A stretch of DNA of 64,000 bases, taken from assembly GCF_030272615.1 (NCBI RefSeq), contig NC_081407.1:441591213-441655212 (forward strand), written 5' to 3'. The translations under genes were made by a program, and so were the position numbers. Below are positions 45,550-57,532 of this stretch, one piece after another. The first letter of the stretch is position 1, and every line of letters begins with the position of its first letter. The notes under the pieces are model-generated. The model was not told the DNA's origin, searched no databases, and worked only from the letters and a program-made list of their open reading frames with translations. Source of the DNA: Cryptomeria japonica (lineage: Eukaryota > Streptophyta > Pinopsida > Cupressales > Cupressaceae).

Positions 45550-45886
45550 TTGATGGAGAAGACCATCAATCCGGTATGCACCATCAACTTTATCCTTTGT
45601 TTCGGGTTGATGTTGTGGTGCTACTACTCAGGGGGAGTAATCAGTTTTGAGATTCATAGAATTTTGATATCTATGTCATATCTTTGGCATTGATGTCAAA
45701 GGGGGTGAGAGTTATATGTGAAAAATTTAGATCAGTTTCAGATTGGACTGCACTCCTCAGGGTGAGTTGCTGGTATTTTTTCAGTTTTTCATTTTATATC
45801 TTCTATGAGAAATGTTTGGCACTTCTTGGAACTTAGATGCTTTCTTTTTCACATCTAGTGTTGCCATCAATGCCAAAGGGGGGGAT
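45550..45886 (+). other. C2 3' untranslated region with two purine tracts
   Basis: A first tract (GTCAAAGGGGGTGAG, near 45696-45710) and a second (GCCAAAGGGGGGGA, 45872-45885) lie about 175 bp apart. The second abuts the TG of the 3' LTR. The same twin arrangement occurs in P1, P2 and C1. Confidence 0.7.
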
Positions 45887-46495
45887 TGTTGGCAATATGG
45901 AGGAATTGATTATGTGTTGCATTGATGTTTTGTCACTAATGTCAGCACTAGTTGTTATGGTTGGTTACTAGTAGAAAGGTTTTGGTTACTAGTAGAAGAA
46001 CTAGTGTTACTAGTAAGCGTTTAAGGTTTTACCGACGGAGCTTTTACTGAGAATTTTTCATAGATTGCAGAAGTGTTGTTGGTGTGACTTCTAGATGGAA
46101 TTCGGGATGCAAAAGATCCTTGATCATGCCTCAACTGATTGGATACATCTCTTTGGTGTGGTGGACCCAGATTAGGTTCGGTACCTATCTAGGTTATGGA
46201 CCAGTATCATGTTAATGAGTTCTCTACACGTTACTAGGATTTTTTATGGATTGGTTAATGTTGTTTTGGTCTAAGTTGACATGGCATATCATTGTAATAT
46301 GGATGTATGTAATGATCTTATTGTAGTATCTTTTAGGTGGCCAACCTAATTGGTTTTAGCCTTAGGGATATATAAATTGATGTAAGATCTCATTGTAGAT
46401 CATGGGAATGAAAAGGCAATGTTCATGGTCATGGAATGAAATATCATATGCAAAGGAGATTTGGTTGATTATAGGTGATCGAATTGGGTTTAAGT
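45887..46495 (+). repeat. C2 3' LTR (LTR c), truncated
   Basis: It matches the first 600 bp of LTR b, including the TATA-like TATAAATT near 46371, then breaks off at GGGTTTAAG and continues as P1 LTR sequence at 46496. About 490 bp are missing. Confidence 0.88.
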
Positions 46496-47251
46496 GTGTT
46501 GTCATTGATGGAAACCTACCAGCAACCTTGAGGCAACCACCCAGCATTCATCTGGTAAACCACCAACAGGCACCAGCACCGGCAGCGACAACAATGTATA
46601 TCGGCACTCCAGCCAACATGAACAAAGTTTTTTTTATTGTATTTAATTGTAAATATCTTGTGTAAAGTTGACATGGCATATTGTAATAGACTCATATATG
46701 TATGAGATCTTGTAAATCATTTTGATATAGATGATAGATGGACATATGATAGATATGGTAGAAGTGATGAGCAAATATTAAGGTAGATTTTGTATAAGTT
46801 TTATGGTTATAGTATGAGCTTAAACTGGTACTGAACCTGGCATAGTAGATGCTGAATTGTAGTAGTACATTATATTGGATTTTCATAATCCATTTTGTAA
46901 GTCAATGAGACTTCCATTTTGTAGATTGAGCAATGAGCTCTAGGCAGTTGGCCTTACTGCATGTGCAGGCCCCTCTTGTAAGTAATATCCATTCATTGGC
47001 CAGTGAGTGAATATTGTGGATCACAAATACCACTGAGGTTTTTCCAACACCGGGTTTCCTCATTAAACATCTTGTGTTATGGTGTGTTTTCTATATTGTC
47101 TTTAGTGTTCCTATTTACTGCATGAATTCTTGTTTACCGGTACACTGTTTTGGAATGCAAAATACTTAATAAGGTTAAATATACTATTAATCGGTTAGAT
47201 ACTGATTCACCCCCCCTCTCAATATCTTTGAGACTATCATTAATCCTAACA
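46496..47251 (+). repeat. P1 5' LTR, 5' end missing
   Basis: It matches 52347-53125. The first 34 bases found in the 3' copy are absent. It ends CCTAACA and is followed by AT and the primer site. Confidence 0.88.
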
Positions 47252-47253
47252 AT

Positions 47254-47265
47254 TGGTATCAGAGC
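47254..47265 (+). other. P1 primer-binding site (initiator Met tRNA)
   Basis: A perfect TGGTATCAGAGC begins two bases after the LTR. Confidence 0.92.
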
Positions 47266-47319
47266 CTGGTCCTCTATTTTCAAAAGTCTAACAGCTTGAG
47301 GAATATTTTGACACTGGTA

Positions 47320-48430
47320 TAGATAGAGAACTTAAGAAAGAAATTAGAAGGAGCTCTTGTGGACTATGATTCAGAGAAGTTGAAGAATATCCAACTTGAA
47401 GATGATCTGAGAACTCCACAAGAATTCATTCAAGGACTTCGGGAATATCTTACTATTGCTAGAAATAAAATAAAAGAACTTCATGAGAAGATGCAGAGTG
47501 ATGATGATGAAAAGGAAACTGTTAATGATCTTGTAAACAAGATGAGGTAAGATGACTATGAGGAATGAAATGCAAGACCTGACTATGAGATTTTGTAAAG
47601 ATATTGAAGATAGAAAGAAGAATGAAGATGACTTGACTAGGAGACTCAATGATGTTGGAAATGAAAATCTAAGACTCAGTCATGAAAATGACATGTTGAA
47701 GACATATTTGATTCACATGGAACATGATAAAACTGAACTTATGAGACAAAAGGGAATTCTAGAAAATGAGTTCGCTACTGCAAATCAACATAAAGAGAAA
47801 TTCAAGAAAAGTTTAGAAGAACTTGATGATATGCTGAAAAGTCAAAAACCTAATGGCGATACTAATGGACTTGGATTTGAAGTTGGAGAAAGTTCCTGTA
47901 CTGCAAACAATCATGATCATAGTAAACCGGTAAGACAACCTAATGCTTACAAATTTAATGGGAAATGCTTTAGCTATAACAAGTATGGTCATAGAGAAAA
48001 TCAATGTAGATATAGAAACAATCAGAATATTAATGCACCCACCGGTCAATGTTCCAAATGCAATAAAATTGGTCACAATTCAAAAAACTGCAGAATGACT
48101 GTAAGATGTTATGTTTGTGGAAGATTTGGGCACTTATCTAATCAATGTAAAACACAAACCGGCATAGGATATGGAAAGGCTATTCAAAAGAATAATGTGA
48201 CTTGTTATGCTTATAATAAGATTGGACATATTGCAAAATTTTGTAGAAGCATGACTTCACCGCCAAACAATAAAGGACCCAGTTTGAAAGGAAAAGAGAA
48301 GGTTGATGAGGTAAATCAAGAATTTTCAAGACAATGGATTAGAAAGACAAATCAAAATGTTGATGAGACTATTCCTTCACTGGTAGAACAAAGTATTACT
48401 CCACGGGCAGGAGATTCTTCATCCAATTAA
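47320..48430 (+). pseudogene. P1 ORF1, coiled coil plus four CCHC zinc knuckles
   Basis: The charged helical N-terminal part (47320-47548; KKLEGALVDYDSEKLKNIQ, KIKELHEKMQ) shifts frame near 47550 and continues as a 292-codon frame to 48430. The latter has a heptad-rich segment (residues 1-110), then four knuckles in tandem at about 47970-48245: CFSYNKYGHRENQC, CSKCNKIGHNSKNC, CYVCGRFGHLSNQC and CYAYNKIGHIAKFC. The first and fourth have Tyr for the second Cys (TGT to TAT). No ATG is found at the 5' end. The role is probably RNA binding and packaging, as in a Gag nucleocapsid; a classical gag core domain is not visible. Confidence 0.75.
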
Positions 48431-48732
48431 GAACTGACCCTTTGGGGGTATTGCGGCAAGTTGAACATCATGCAAATTACCCTTGAGAGATGTTGAGAAG
48501 ATATATTTCTTCTCTACCGATAGATGTGTTAAGTTTCACTTAACCAGTCAGCATTTAATGCAATTGTTGGAAGAAAAGACATTATAAAGCATCAGTTATC
48601 CCTCTTTTTCAATTCACCAAGCATTCAAACTTTCAGAGAGTGTGAAATCCAAGCGAAGGCATCCAAGGCAAAAAAGTGAAGCGATTTCTCTCAAGCACTC
48701 AACCATTATCAAGCCGCTTAAGGTATTTTTCA
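48431..48732 (+). other. P1 spacer between ORF1 and ORF2
   Basis: About 300 bp with no gene. P2 has a similar, longer spacer (58877-59376). Confidence 0.5.
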
Positions 48733-51700
48733 ATGGCTTCCTCCTTTGCTTTGGAATTTATTGCAAACCCTACTATTGTGGAAGTTGTGAAATGCCCTAG
48801 GCCCATTTTTAAGATCATTCCCAAGATAGAAAAACAAGATGATTCCATAGGTTCCTTTTCTAAAATTCCAAAAGGCATTGCTTATGCTAAAGACCCTAGA
48901 ATCTATATTCATTGCAATGTTGAGGAATTAGGTTCTAAGGAAATATTGAAGATGTTTAAAATTGTTATCTATGATGAAAATGGAAATGTAAAACCCAAGC
49001 ACAAGGTAATTGAAACTTTAGGTTTTGTGGAAATCTTGGACATCCCTGAATTTCCTAAGGAGGTAGTAAGAATTGTCCTTAGCAGAGTTCATGGAGAATT
49101 TCTTTGGCTAGCTTCTATTTGCAAAATCACCAAAGAAGCAATTAGGGCAGTGACAGGTTTACCCTCCACCGATAGCAGGCTAGATAAGACTAAGAAGGTT
49201 CCTAATAACACTGTCATGACATTAATAGGAGCAACATATGACAGCAGATCCTTGAGAGTAAATGATGTCAATGATGAAAATGTCAGATTCATAAGCATGA
49301 TCTTAGGCTATAAGACCACACATGCAAACCGACTTAACTCAGTATCTAGTCTTTGTATTAAAAGTTCTTATGATATGGCCAATAATGATGCAAAAATAGA
49401 TGTATGTGAGTGGCTAAAGGATGAATTAATAGACAACTTGAAAAAGATAAAAGGAGATAAGAAAGGAATATTTCATTTTGGCAATCTTTTGGTATATCTT
49501 ATGTTATATTTCACAAAAGAAGTTCGCGGTATTGGAAAGAAAGATTTTGGATATGATATATTGGTAGGCAAACAATTGCTAGAAATCTTCATTGGTATGG
49601 GCACTGACAAGGAAAACAATATAACAGAGTACTTCAAAACCTTCAAAGCAAAAATGAAAACAAGGGAGAGACTACCACAGAGTGTAGTGGATAAGTACAA
49701 CAAGGAAATATGTTTTGTAATAAAAAATGATGAAATATGAATGGAAGTAGTTCTTCCTAGAACTGTATGGGTAACTGAAATGGGGTATGAGGCAGATGTA
49801 AATATCATTGAAACTTATGCTAAAGCCTTATTAGAGGAACCTAGAGAGCCAGAAGAAAAAGTTTTTTGGTAGTGTAGAATCAATTGAGAGTGATGTACAG
49901 ACATTGAAACAAAGAAAGAGAAGAGAAAAGTACATAAGAGGTGCATCAAAGCAAGTAAAGGAAATAAAAGAAAATGTCATGAACCTAACTAGAACAAAGG
50001 AAACTGACCTAGAAGGATTGCAACCGGAGGCACATATCTCACCAGTAGGTACATCATCTGATAGTGAGATACCTGCTGAGTTTAAAAGAGTTGATAGGAA
50101 GAGAAAACCTTCACTAGTACCCTCTCCTCCACCCAAGAAAAAAATAACACCAAGGTAGAAGCAACATGCAGTGAGACCTCCGCCAAGGAAGTTGACACCT
50201 AAGAAGAATCAACAACAAATTATACCACCCCTGGATAACTTATTGAGTGAAATCATCGATGAAGGCAACTTGGCAAATGTTAGCAAACTGTATAATACAT
50301 TCACTAATGCAGAAAAGGAAAGCATTGACAACAACATTATTCTACATCTTGACATTTACAAAAAAGTGTTAATAGAAGTTATAAATGATTTGCCTAATGA
50401 ATTGAACAGAAGGTTAGATGCTAAGAGGACTGTAGTTATGGAGATAAATAAGAAACTCAAGATTGAAAAAATACTAGTTGTAGATCTGGTTAACTTTGTA
50501 GAGGAAATTGATGAACTAATTAGTGAAGCTAACAGATCAATTTTTTCTAGTGGACACCGGCATGTAAGCCTAATGGCTGGTAGAGTCAATGAAATTGCAA
50601 AGGAAACATCAAACAAAAGGGATATCTTTTTTGTAGAGAAGGAAAAATAGGAAGAGTTGAATAGACCTAAGAAAACTTTCAAGGTTTATCAAAAGGACAG
50701 AGACAAAGGAAAAGGTAAAGTTGGTGGATTACCAAACATAAAAGTAACTGACAACCTACCACCACCTTTGGTTACTTCACTGGTACATACTGAGGATACA
50801 CTGGCTACTGAAAATGGTTACAAAACACATGAGGATACTAACCCTAAGTCAAAAAAATTGTTTACCATGAACATTGATACTCAGGAAGTGAACATAGTAG
50901 TGGACAAGGATAGCTCTAAGGTAAAAAATAATGTTGCTAACACTAAAAACATTGAGCAATTGACAGAAAATATTGAGGTTAGAATACAAACAAAGCAAAC
51001 AATACATACAGATAAACCTTTGGACAGTGGAACAAATACTTGTAATGTAGATGCTAGCACAGTAAAACCGATAGAGACAGAGATATTGGCAGTGGATAAC
51101 ACAAAGATAACAACAGTAGATAATACAAAGAAACCATCATAGAAACTGGTAGATACACAGGTACACATTGAGACAGTACAAATGATAATCACTGAGAAGC
51201 CCAAACCATTGCTAGTTGAAATGCAAACTCAGACTGATCCATCTGAGGTTGAGACAAGCGAATTTTGCTGCTAGTGCAACAAGCACTAAGATAGTAAAGG
51301 TAGTTGGTCAGACATCTGGTACTTCACAGAGAAAATTCAGACCTACAAATGTGACTGAAGTACTTCTGGACTCATTAAAGAAGATAACAGACTGTAATGC
51401 ATTGGCCTATAAGGCAATTGATGACACTATTCTTATTCTTAAGATGATTGCACCAAAATGCAATTTAGATCAAGTAAAGGATTCTTTAGGATAGTTAGAC
51501 ACATTATCTAAATTCATTTTAGGAAATATTTTAATAGTTGATCAAATAAATGAGGAAACATTCAAAGAGAAAATGGAAAAGGAAATTTTTTTTTTTTTGA
51601 GGAAACAATAAAGAAGTGCATGAAACACATTAACACACTTTTACCGTCACTGAATAAAACAACTCCAGAGTACAAGGAACTATACAGGGACATATGCAAG

Positions 51701-52123
51701 CCACATATGTCAACACAGGATATTGAAAAGAAAATAAGCATAATAGAAAAGGAGATAGATGATATAGTTGATAATATCATTGGTTCATTTGAACCTATAT
51801 CAGTTATTGCGCAAGAGATAGCATGATTTAAGGAGAAGATGGAGAAATTAGAGAAAGAGAAAGAAAGGATCAAGGCAAATGCTAGAGAGCTTAAGCACAA
51901 ACTCAGTCCTAAATTAGATAACCTTATCTCTCTGAGGAAAGAGATCTCTGAGGCATTAATTCAAGGGAAAAAGTCACCGGAGGAGCATATGCATCATCTC
52001 ACTAGTACAATACAAATAACTGAGGCAACCATGAAGGACAACAATAGATTCATACAGAGTTTAAACTTGGTTTTGGCTGACCTATTTCAGATTGTAACCA
52101 ACCGGTTACAAGCTTCAAGGTGA
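48733..52123 (+). pseudogene. P1 ORF2, large unrecognised protein
   Basis: The start is chosen at ATG 48733 (MASSFALEF), which fits P2's MAAPLSTL start. The first 335 codons are open to a TGA at 49738, where P2's alignment suggests a residue such as Trp. The same protein then continues (PRTVWVTEMGYEA) with further stops at 49870, 50156, 50648, 51140, 51492 and 51824 and some frame changes. The N-terminal domain has VLSRVHGEFLWL, ITKEAIRAVTGLP, NRLNSVSS and, at about residues 221-260, the motif also seen in ORF-L. The middle is lysine-rich; the last 170 residues (51620-52123) are coiled-coil-like. No enzyme motif is recognised. Coordinates cover about 1130 codons. Confidence 0.7.
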
Positions 52124-52312
52124 AATTCTGCACTCATTTGACAATTTTTGACAACCTTTGTCATTGATATCAAAGGGGGAGTAGTAGATAGAGAAAAATG
52201 GCTATTCAGAGGAGATCATCTACTCAAGGGGAGCACACATTTTTGGTAAATTTTTGGACTTCATTTTTGGATTTTTCTCATGAGTGTTGCCATCAATGCC
52301 AAAGGGGGAGAT
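52124..52312 (+). other. P1 3' untranslated region with twin purine tracts
   Basis: TATCAAAGGGGGAG (near 52167-52181) and GCCAAAGGGGGAGA (52298-52311) lie about 130 bp apart. The second abuts the 3' LTR. Confidence 0.75.
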
Positions 52313-53125
52313 TGTTGGAATTCTACACTCTAGTGAGAAATGATGGTGTTGTCATTCATGGAAACCTACCGGCAACCTTCAAGCAACCACCTGACATTCA
52401 TTTGGTAAACCATCGGCAGGCACCGACACCGGCAGACACTTCACCTGCAACGACAACAATGTATACCGACACTCCAACTGACCGGAACAAAGTTTTATTT
52501 ATTGTATTTAATTGTAAATATCTTTTGTAAAGCCGACATGGAATATTGTAATAGACTCATATATGTATGAGATCTTGTAAATCATTTTGATATAGATGAT
52601 GGATGGACATATGATGGATATGGTAGAAGTGATGAGCGAATATTAAGGCAGATTTTGTATAAGGTTTATGGTTATAGTAATTGCTTAAACTGGTACTGAA
52701 CCTGGCATAGCGAATGCTGAATTGTGGCAATACATTATATTGGATTTTCATAATCCATTTTGTAAGTCAGTGAGACTTCCATTTTGTAGATTGAGAAGTG
52801 ATCTCTAGGCAGTTGGCCTTCCTGCATGTGCAGGCCCCTCTTGTAAGTAATATCCATTCATTGGCTAGTGAGTGAATATTGTGGGTCACAAATCCCATCG
52901 AGGTTTTTCCCACACTGGGTTTCCTCGTTAAACATCTTGTGTTATGGTGTGTTATCTATGTTGTCTTTACTGTTCCTATTTACTACATTAATTCTTATTT
53001 ACCGATACACTATTTTGGAATGCAAAATACTTAATAAGGTTAAATATACTGTTAACTGGTTAGATACTGATTCACCCCCCCCCCCCCCCCTCTCAGTATC
53101 TTTGGGACTATAATTAATCCTAACA
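52313..53125 (+). repeat. P1 3' LTR
   Basis: Its 813 bp run TGTTGGAATT...CCTAACA. It contains a C-run of 16 near 53075-53090 where the 5' copy has six. It is followed at once by R2 sequence. Confidence 0.9.
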
Positions 53126-55274
53126 GGGTAAGGGACATTTTTAGCCTTGTAACCACTCACATGTGATTGTTGAGTCACTTCAAAAGTGGGTTTTCCAAGA
53201 TGGACGAAAATTCAACTTTTTGAAGATTGATCCTTGCTAAGACAACCTTCCATTTCAGTGATTGATTCTCTTCCCCACCTTACACTTACCTTTTCATTTT
53301 CTTCTTTTAGAAACCATGTAAGAGGGTTGGGAAGACCAACCTATGATCTCTCACCATCCTTTTCCAAGGAAGTTGGAAGATGTGAGGAGAGTTCTACTTA
53401 GGAGGAGAAAAATTCTAACTTAGATTTTCATTACCCACTCTTCAATCTTGGAGATCAAGAGTTTTGAAGGATTTAAAAATTTAGAAATAAAAAATGGCTA
53501 AGGGAAGCTTGTAGCTAGTTGGATCTCTTGATTTGTCTTGGGTTGGAAGCTCTCCATCACCACAATCCATTTGCAGGAGTTGAGGTTTGTATATGGTACC
53601 CTTAGAATTTAAATGTGTTTTCTTGTTGTTTTGTTTTTAAATCTTCATGTTTTAAAAGGTGTTTGTGTGTGATTTAAGAGTCTTGATCTATTGTGATTTT
53701 GATGTGTTGTTGCATATTTTTGTATGCTTTTCATATGGTTGTGTTTATGGGAGTTAAAGACCACACTTACCCTTGGGAGGGCAAAGAAGTGTTGGGGTGT
53801 AGAGATCTCTTCCGGGAACAAAGGGAAACTTGGATTTGGGATCCTTGCTATATTTTATTATTTTATTTCTATAAATTTGGGGGCCATAAGGAGGGTTTGG
53901 AATTTTTGCGTTTGGGGGTCATAAGGGGTTTTGTTTTGGGTCATGAGAGAATAAGAGAGAGGTTGTTGTTTTTTATGAAATTTAATGGTTAATATTATGG
54001 AGGTATTTGTTGCTCATTATTTTGATAGATCTCCCCTTTGATTTGTTCCACCTTCACCCCTATGTTTCAAGTCATATTTTGACTTTGTGCAAGCTTAGGA
54101 AAAAGGGATTTTTTGTGTTAAATTTCTATGTTGTGGAAATTTAATTTTTATGTGTGTAAGCATGGTTGTAACATATTTGGTATCTAGTTCTCCCAAGCTC
54201 GAGGGTGGCCTCTTGAAGGCCTAGGTTGGGGGTGAGCCTCCATTGTCACCTATACATATTTTTGTATTGCATGACTACATGAAGATGAGATGCATACTCC
54301 TAGGAAAGAGAAAAAAGTTTCAAATCTATGTGCAGAAAGAAAGGAGGAGAATGTTTACTATTCTATATGTCTTAATGATTTTTAGCATGTGTGTTATTTC
54401 CCCTAAGTCTAAGAGAAAGTTGTGGACTAAGGATGTAACTACCATTTTGTTTGTATTTCTACCTATACTTTCTTCATTTAGTTGCATAACTATATTGTGA
54501 AAACAAATACACTTGTTACTCCATTATTCTTATCATTGTGTTCACAAAAAGCTATGTATCAAAGAAATGTATATCCTTACTTCCCGTTGTTGTTCAATCA
54601 TCTATTAGTAAGGAAATGTAATAAAGGAAATTAATTTTCTCTACTCTCCATCTATTATAGTCTCCTGTTTAAAAGGAAAAACAAGGTTGAGAATGAAAAT
54701 TTGAAAATAATATCTCCTCATTAGCATTAGGTTGTTCATTTTAGATGTTAGTTTAGCAAAAGAGTTTAAGGAATCTGTATTTTTATTACAAGCATTACTT
54801 CATTCTGTCTAAACTCTTAGTTTGATTTAATTCCAATGGAAAACTTAGCAAGAAGAAAATCTTCCTACAAATCTGTGTTTTAATGCATAGCTAAGTTAAA
54901 ATAGAAACATATAAAAACCTAAATATGCTCCTATGCATTAGCTCTAATTTAAACTAACATAGAGAGATTTTGTTACAAAATAATAGAATGGAAATACATT
55001 TCACTTTCTGTCATCATTTAAAGAATTTTAGTATTTGAGTTAGAAAAGTATTCTTGCAAAACAAACATTAGGAGAGAATGAGATAACTTGAGCATTACAC
55101 TAGTTGCACATGAGACACTTGTGAATCTGGAAATATATTAAAAAAAAAGAGTAGAAGTTATTCATATCACTATAGGAATGTTAAAGAAAAAATAAATATA
55201 CATATATATTTATATAAAAATATATATATATATATATATACATGTATATTTAACCCAAATCCACCATTATAACA
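53126..55274 (+). repeat. R2, partial copy of the 3.3-kb repeat
   Basis: It matches 36204-38397 with scattered indels and ends at the same ATAACA. Its left 1.1 kb is missing, replaced by P1. No supported ORF lies inside. P1 most likely inserted in R2, and a later deletion removed R2's left part. Confidence 0.85.
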
Positions 55275-55574
55275 ATCTGGGAAAGAAAGAGATTTAAAAC
55301 TTAGAACAAAATAAACTAGAATATGATCCTTGTTAACATATTTACATGAAAGAGTATATGTATATGTGAACATATTTATATTTCAAAAAGAAGGGGTTTG
55401 ATTTCTGAACCCATCCCAATCTAAGAATAATAACAAAATAACAAACTAACAAAACCTAAACAAAAAAAACAAAATAACAAAAAAAATAATAATAACATGG
55501 GTTGATGGGTGGGGGAGCCATAAATCCACCCCACGCCACCATAGTGGGGAGTGACCCCCAGGGGTGACACAACC

Positions 55575-55750
55575 GCCATTGTGGTTCATGTCCCATAGGG
55601 GCAACGCGGCTGCCACTGTGGGCCGTGTCCCACAGGGGTGACGTGGTCGCCACTGTGGGTCACGTCCCACAGTGGACGACATTACCGCCACTGTGGGTCA
55701 CATCCCACAGTGGACGACATGACCACCACTATGGGTGACCCACAGGGAGC
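55575..55750. repeat. GC-rich 37-38 bp minisatellite, about 5 units
   Basis: Units beginning GCCA(C/T)TGTGG start at 55575, 55612, 55649 and 55687, with a worn unit at 55725. Each unit holds an inverted pair (CCACTGTGGG and CCCACAGTGG) able to form a hairpin. Confidence 0.85.
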
Positions 55751-56039
55751 TCGACCCCCCCTTCAACCCTCTCCACTCACACCTGTCGTGATCATCATCA
55801 CCGCTGCCTCACGATTTTTGGCCCATGCAAAAAAGGAAGATAGAAAAAAAATACAAGGTGGAAGCCCTAACTTATTTAAGAGTTAGGGCAAAGTTTTAAA
55901 AAGGGGGGAAATTTAAAATGGTATAAAAATAAAGTTTAGTGTTTCTAATTTTTAATAGAGTTAACATTTTAATTATATATGTATGCATGTGTATGGGGTG
56001 TTATTTTTTAACATTAAATTTGAGATAATTATAGTGCTA

Positions 56040-56047
56040 CATGTGTG

Positions 56048-56078
<31 letters not shown>

Positions 56079-56237
56079 GTATGTATATGTATATGTATGT
56101 ATATATGTGTGTATATATGTATATGTATATGTATGTATATATATGTATATACATATATACATACATATACATATACATATATAAATATAAATATATATAT
56201 ATTTATATGTATATATATCTATATATATATATATATA
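56040..56237. repeat. Compound TG/TA/TATG microsatellite
   Basis: A TG run (56042-56055) leads into TA and TATG repeats up to the first base of P2. Confidence 0.95.
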
Positions 56238-57474
56238 TGTTGGCATTCTGATACTGTTTTGTATGACCGGTAAATAGTATGGGTGTCATTGTTGGCAACA
56301 TCATCTCCTTAGTCTTCAGAGTTCATCGCCAGTAAGTAGACCGACAAGTAGTGAGTAGACCGACAAGCAGTGAGTAGACCGGCAAGCAGTGAGTAGACCG
56401 GCACAAAAAAGGTTCACCAGCTAAGCAAAGAATAGACCAGTATACAAGAGGAAACCAGATAGATAGTTTTTGATCGGTACACCGGAAGAGTTGGTAACCG
56501 ACAGACTGGTAACGTTCAGTTACAACTAGCTAAATCGAGAGTCTTCTCTCAGTCAGCCGGCAAACTTATCAGCATGTTTGACTATGTTGATAGAGATTCT
56601 TGTATGATTTTAGAGGCATAATTTAAGGCCTAACAACGTGATTTTGAAAGGTATGTTTAGGAGGAAAAGTTGGTGATAGACTAAAAGGGTCTATAAATAC
56701 ACATATCTTATTCTTGATATGGTTGTTGTCAAGGTGATTGAAGATTATGTGATATTGGACATAGGGGGAGTTTAAGAGTTTGCAAAGCCGAATGATAGAA
56801 GACCGGTAGATTGGAGTTTTATAGAGTTGTGACTCAAGTGACAGAGGACCGACAGTGTGATATTCAAGGATCAACAAATCAGTAGAAGGTAGAATTGATA
56901 GTGCATTCAAGAGATCATAGTTGTGTAGAATAGACACAACCGATGTAAATCTAGTGTGATCTGACCAAGCTAATGAGTAGCAATTTTAGTAGATCATCTA
57001 TATGTTTCTTTCTAACAATTGCAGCATAAATCCCTTAACTAGGTGGTATTTAACATGTCCCATTATAAAAATCCCTAAACTGGGTGACATCTTAACTAAT
57101 GTTCTAAGTCCTCTAGCCAGGCTACGTTTAACAGGGTAAAGGCACTAACTAGCCTTGTTCAAAATCCCTTAATCGGGTGGCACCTAATAGTGTCTTTGTA
57201 ATCTCCTAACAGTGTTGCCTCTTAACCAGATGTACTCTAGAAGAGTACAAATTTTGTGAGTTCCTACTCACACCGTGGTTTTCTCCCTATTGGGTTTCCA
57301 TGAGATAAATCTGTGTGTCCTTGTATATCTTTTCAAGTATGCTTAATCTTCTGCAATAAATGTTTACATTGGTGAATGGTTAATTAGTTCAAACTTAAAG
57401 TAAAAGTTTCAATTAGCTAAAACCGGTAATGTACTAATTCACCCCTCCCCTCTCAGTATCGGTTGGGACTAACA
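56238..57474 (+). repeat. P2 5' LTR
   Basis: Its 1237 bp run TGTTGGCATT...ACTAACA. It has a short tandem repeat of about 19 bp (unit like GTGAGTAGACCGGCAAGCA) near 56333-56405 in the U3 part, and a TATA box. It matches 63048-64000 as far as the window allows. Confidence 0.9.
56692..56699 (+). promoter_or_regulatory. P2 5' LTR TATA box
   Basis: TATAAATA in a conserved block (AGGGTCTATAAATACACATA) is repeated in the 3' LTR at 63567-63574. Confidence 0.6.
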
Positions 57475-57476
57475 AT

Positions 57477-57488
57477 TAGTATCAGAGC
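57477..57488 (+). other. P2 primer-binding site (initiator Met tRNA)
   Basis: TAGTATCAGAGC begins two bases after the LTR, one base (G to A) off the consensus. Confidence 0.85.
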
Positions 57489-57532
57489 TCAGTTCCTCTG
57501 AAGTGAAGCTTGAAAACTTGAGGATAAAGATC

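Larger units (their letters stand above)
40200..46495 (+). mobile_element. C2, Ty1/copia LTR retrotransposon
   Basis: LTR b (40200-41295), primer site, gag with knuckle, protease, pre-integrase, integrase, RT, RNase H, purine tracts and a truncated 3' LTR (45887-46495) follow in copia order on the plus strand. Stops and frameshifts are scattered through the genes, so it is dead. Its 5' part has been tandemly duplicated (38437-40178). Its 3' LTR is fused to P1's 5' LTR with both ends missing. Confidence 0.9.
46496..53125 (+). mobile_element. P1, non-autonomous copia-like LTR element with zinc-knuckle ORF1 and large ORF2
   Basis: LTRs (46496-47251, lacking its first 34 bp, and 52313-53125), an initiator-Met primer site and twin purine tracts define it. 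The interior holds ORF1 (coiled coil plus four CCHC knuckles) and ORF2 (about 1130 codons, unrecognised). I find no protease, RT, RNase H or integrase motif. LTR phrases such as CCTGCATGTGCAGGCCCCT and GACATGG.ATAT are shared with C2 LTRs, so a C2-like copia element is the likely source of enzymes (inference). It is homologous to P2. Confidence 0.82.
55275..56237. other. Spacer with minisatellite and microsatellites
   Basis: There is no gene. It holds A-rich DNA (55430-55490), a GC-rich 37-38 bp minisatellite (55575-55750) and TA/TG/TATG repeats (56040-56237). Frames predicted here are repeat artefacts. Confidence 0.7.

Noticed and set aside
55446..55691. Minus-strand frames rich in Gly, Pro and Trp (81 and 65 codons)
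   Set aside because: They follow the 37-38 bp minisatellite period and have no homologous copy or regulatory context.
56037..56273. Open frames on both strands rich in Tyr, Ile, Cys and Met
   Set aside because: They are translations of the TA/TG/TATG microsatellite.
56333..56405. Regular ~19-bp repeats as a CRISPR-like array
   Set aside because: Units are directly adjacent without unique spacers and lie in an LTR of a plant retrotransposon.
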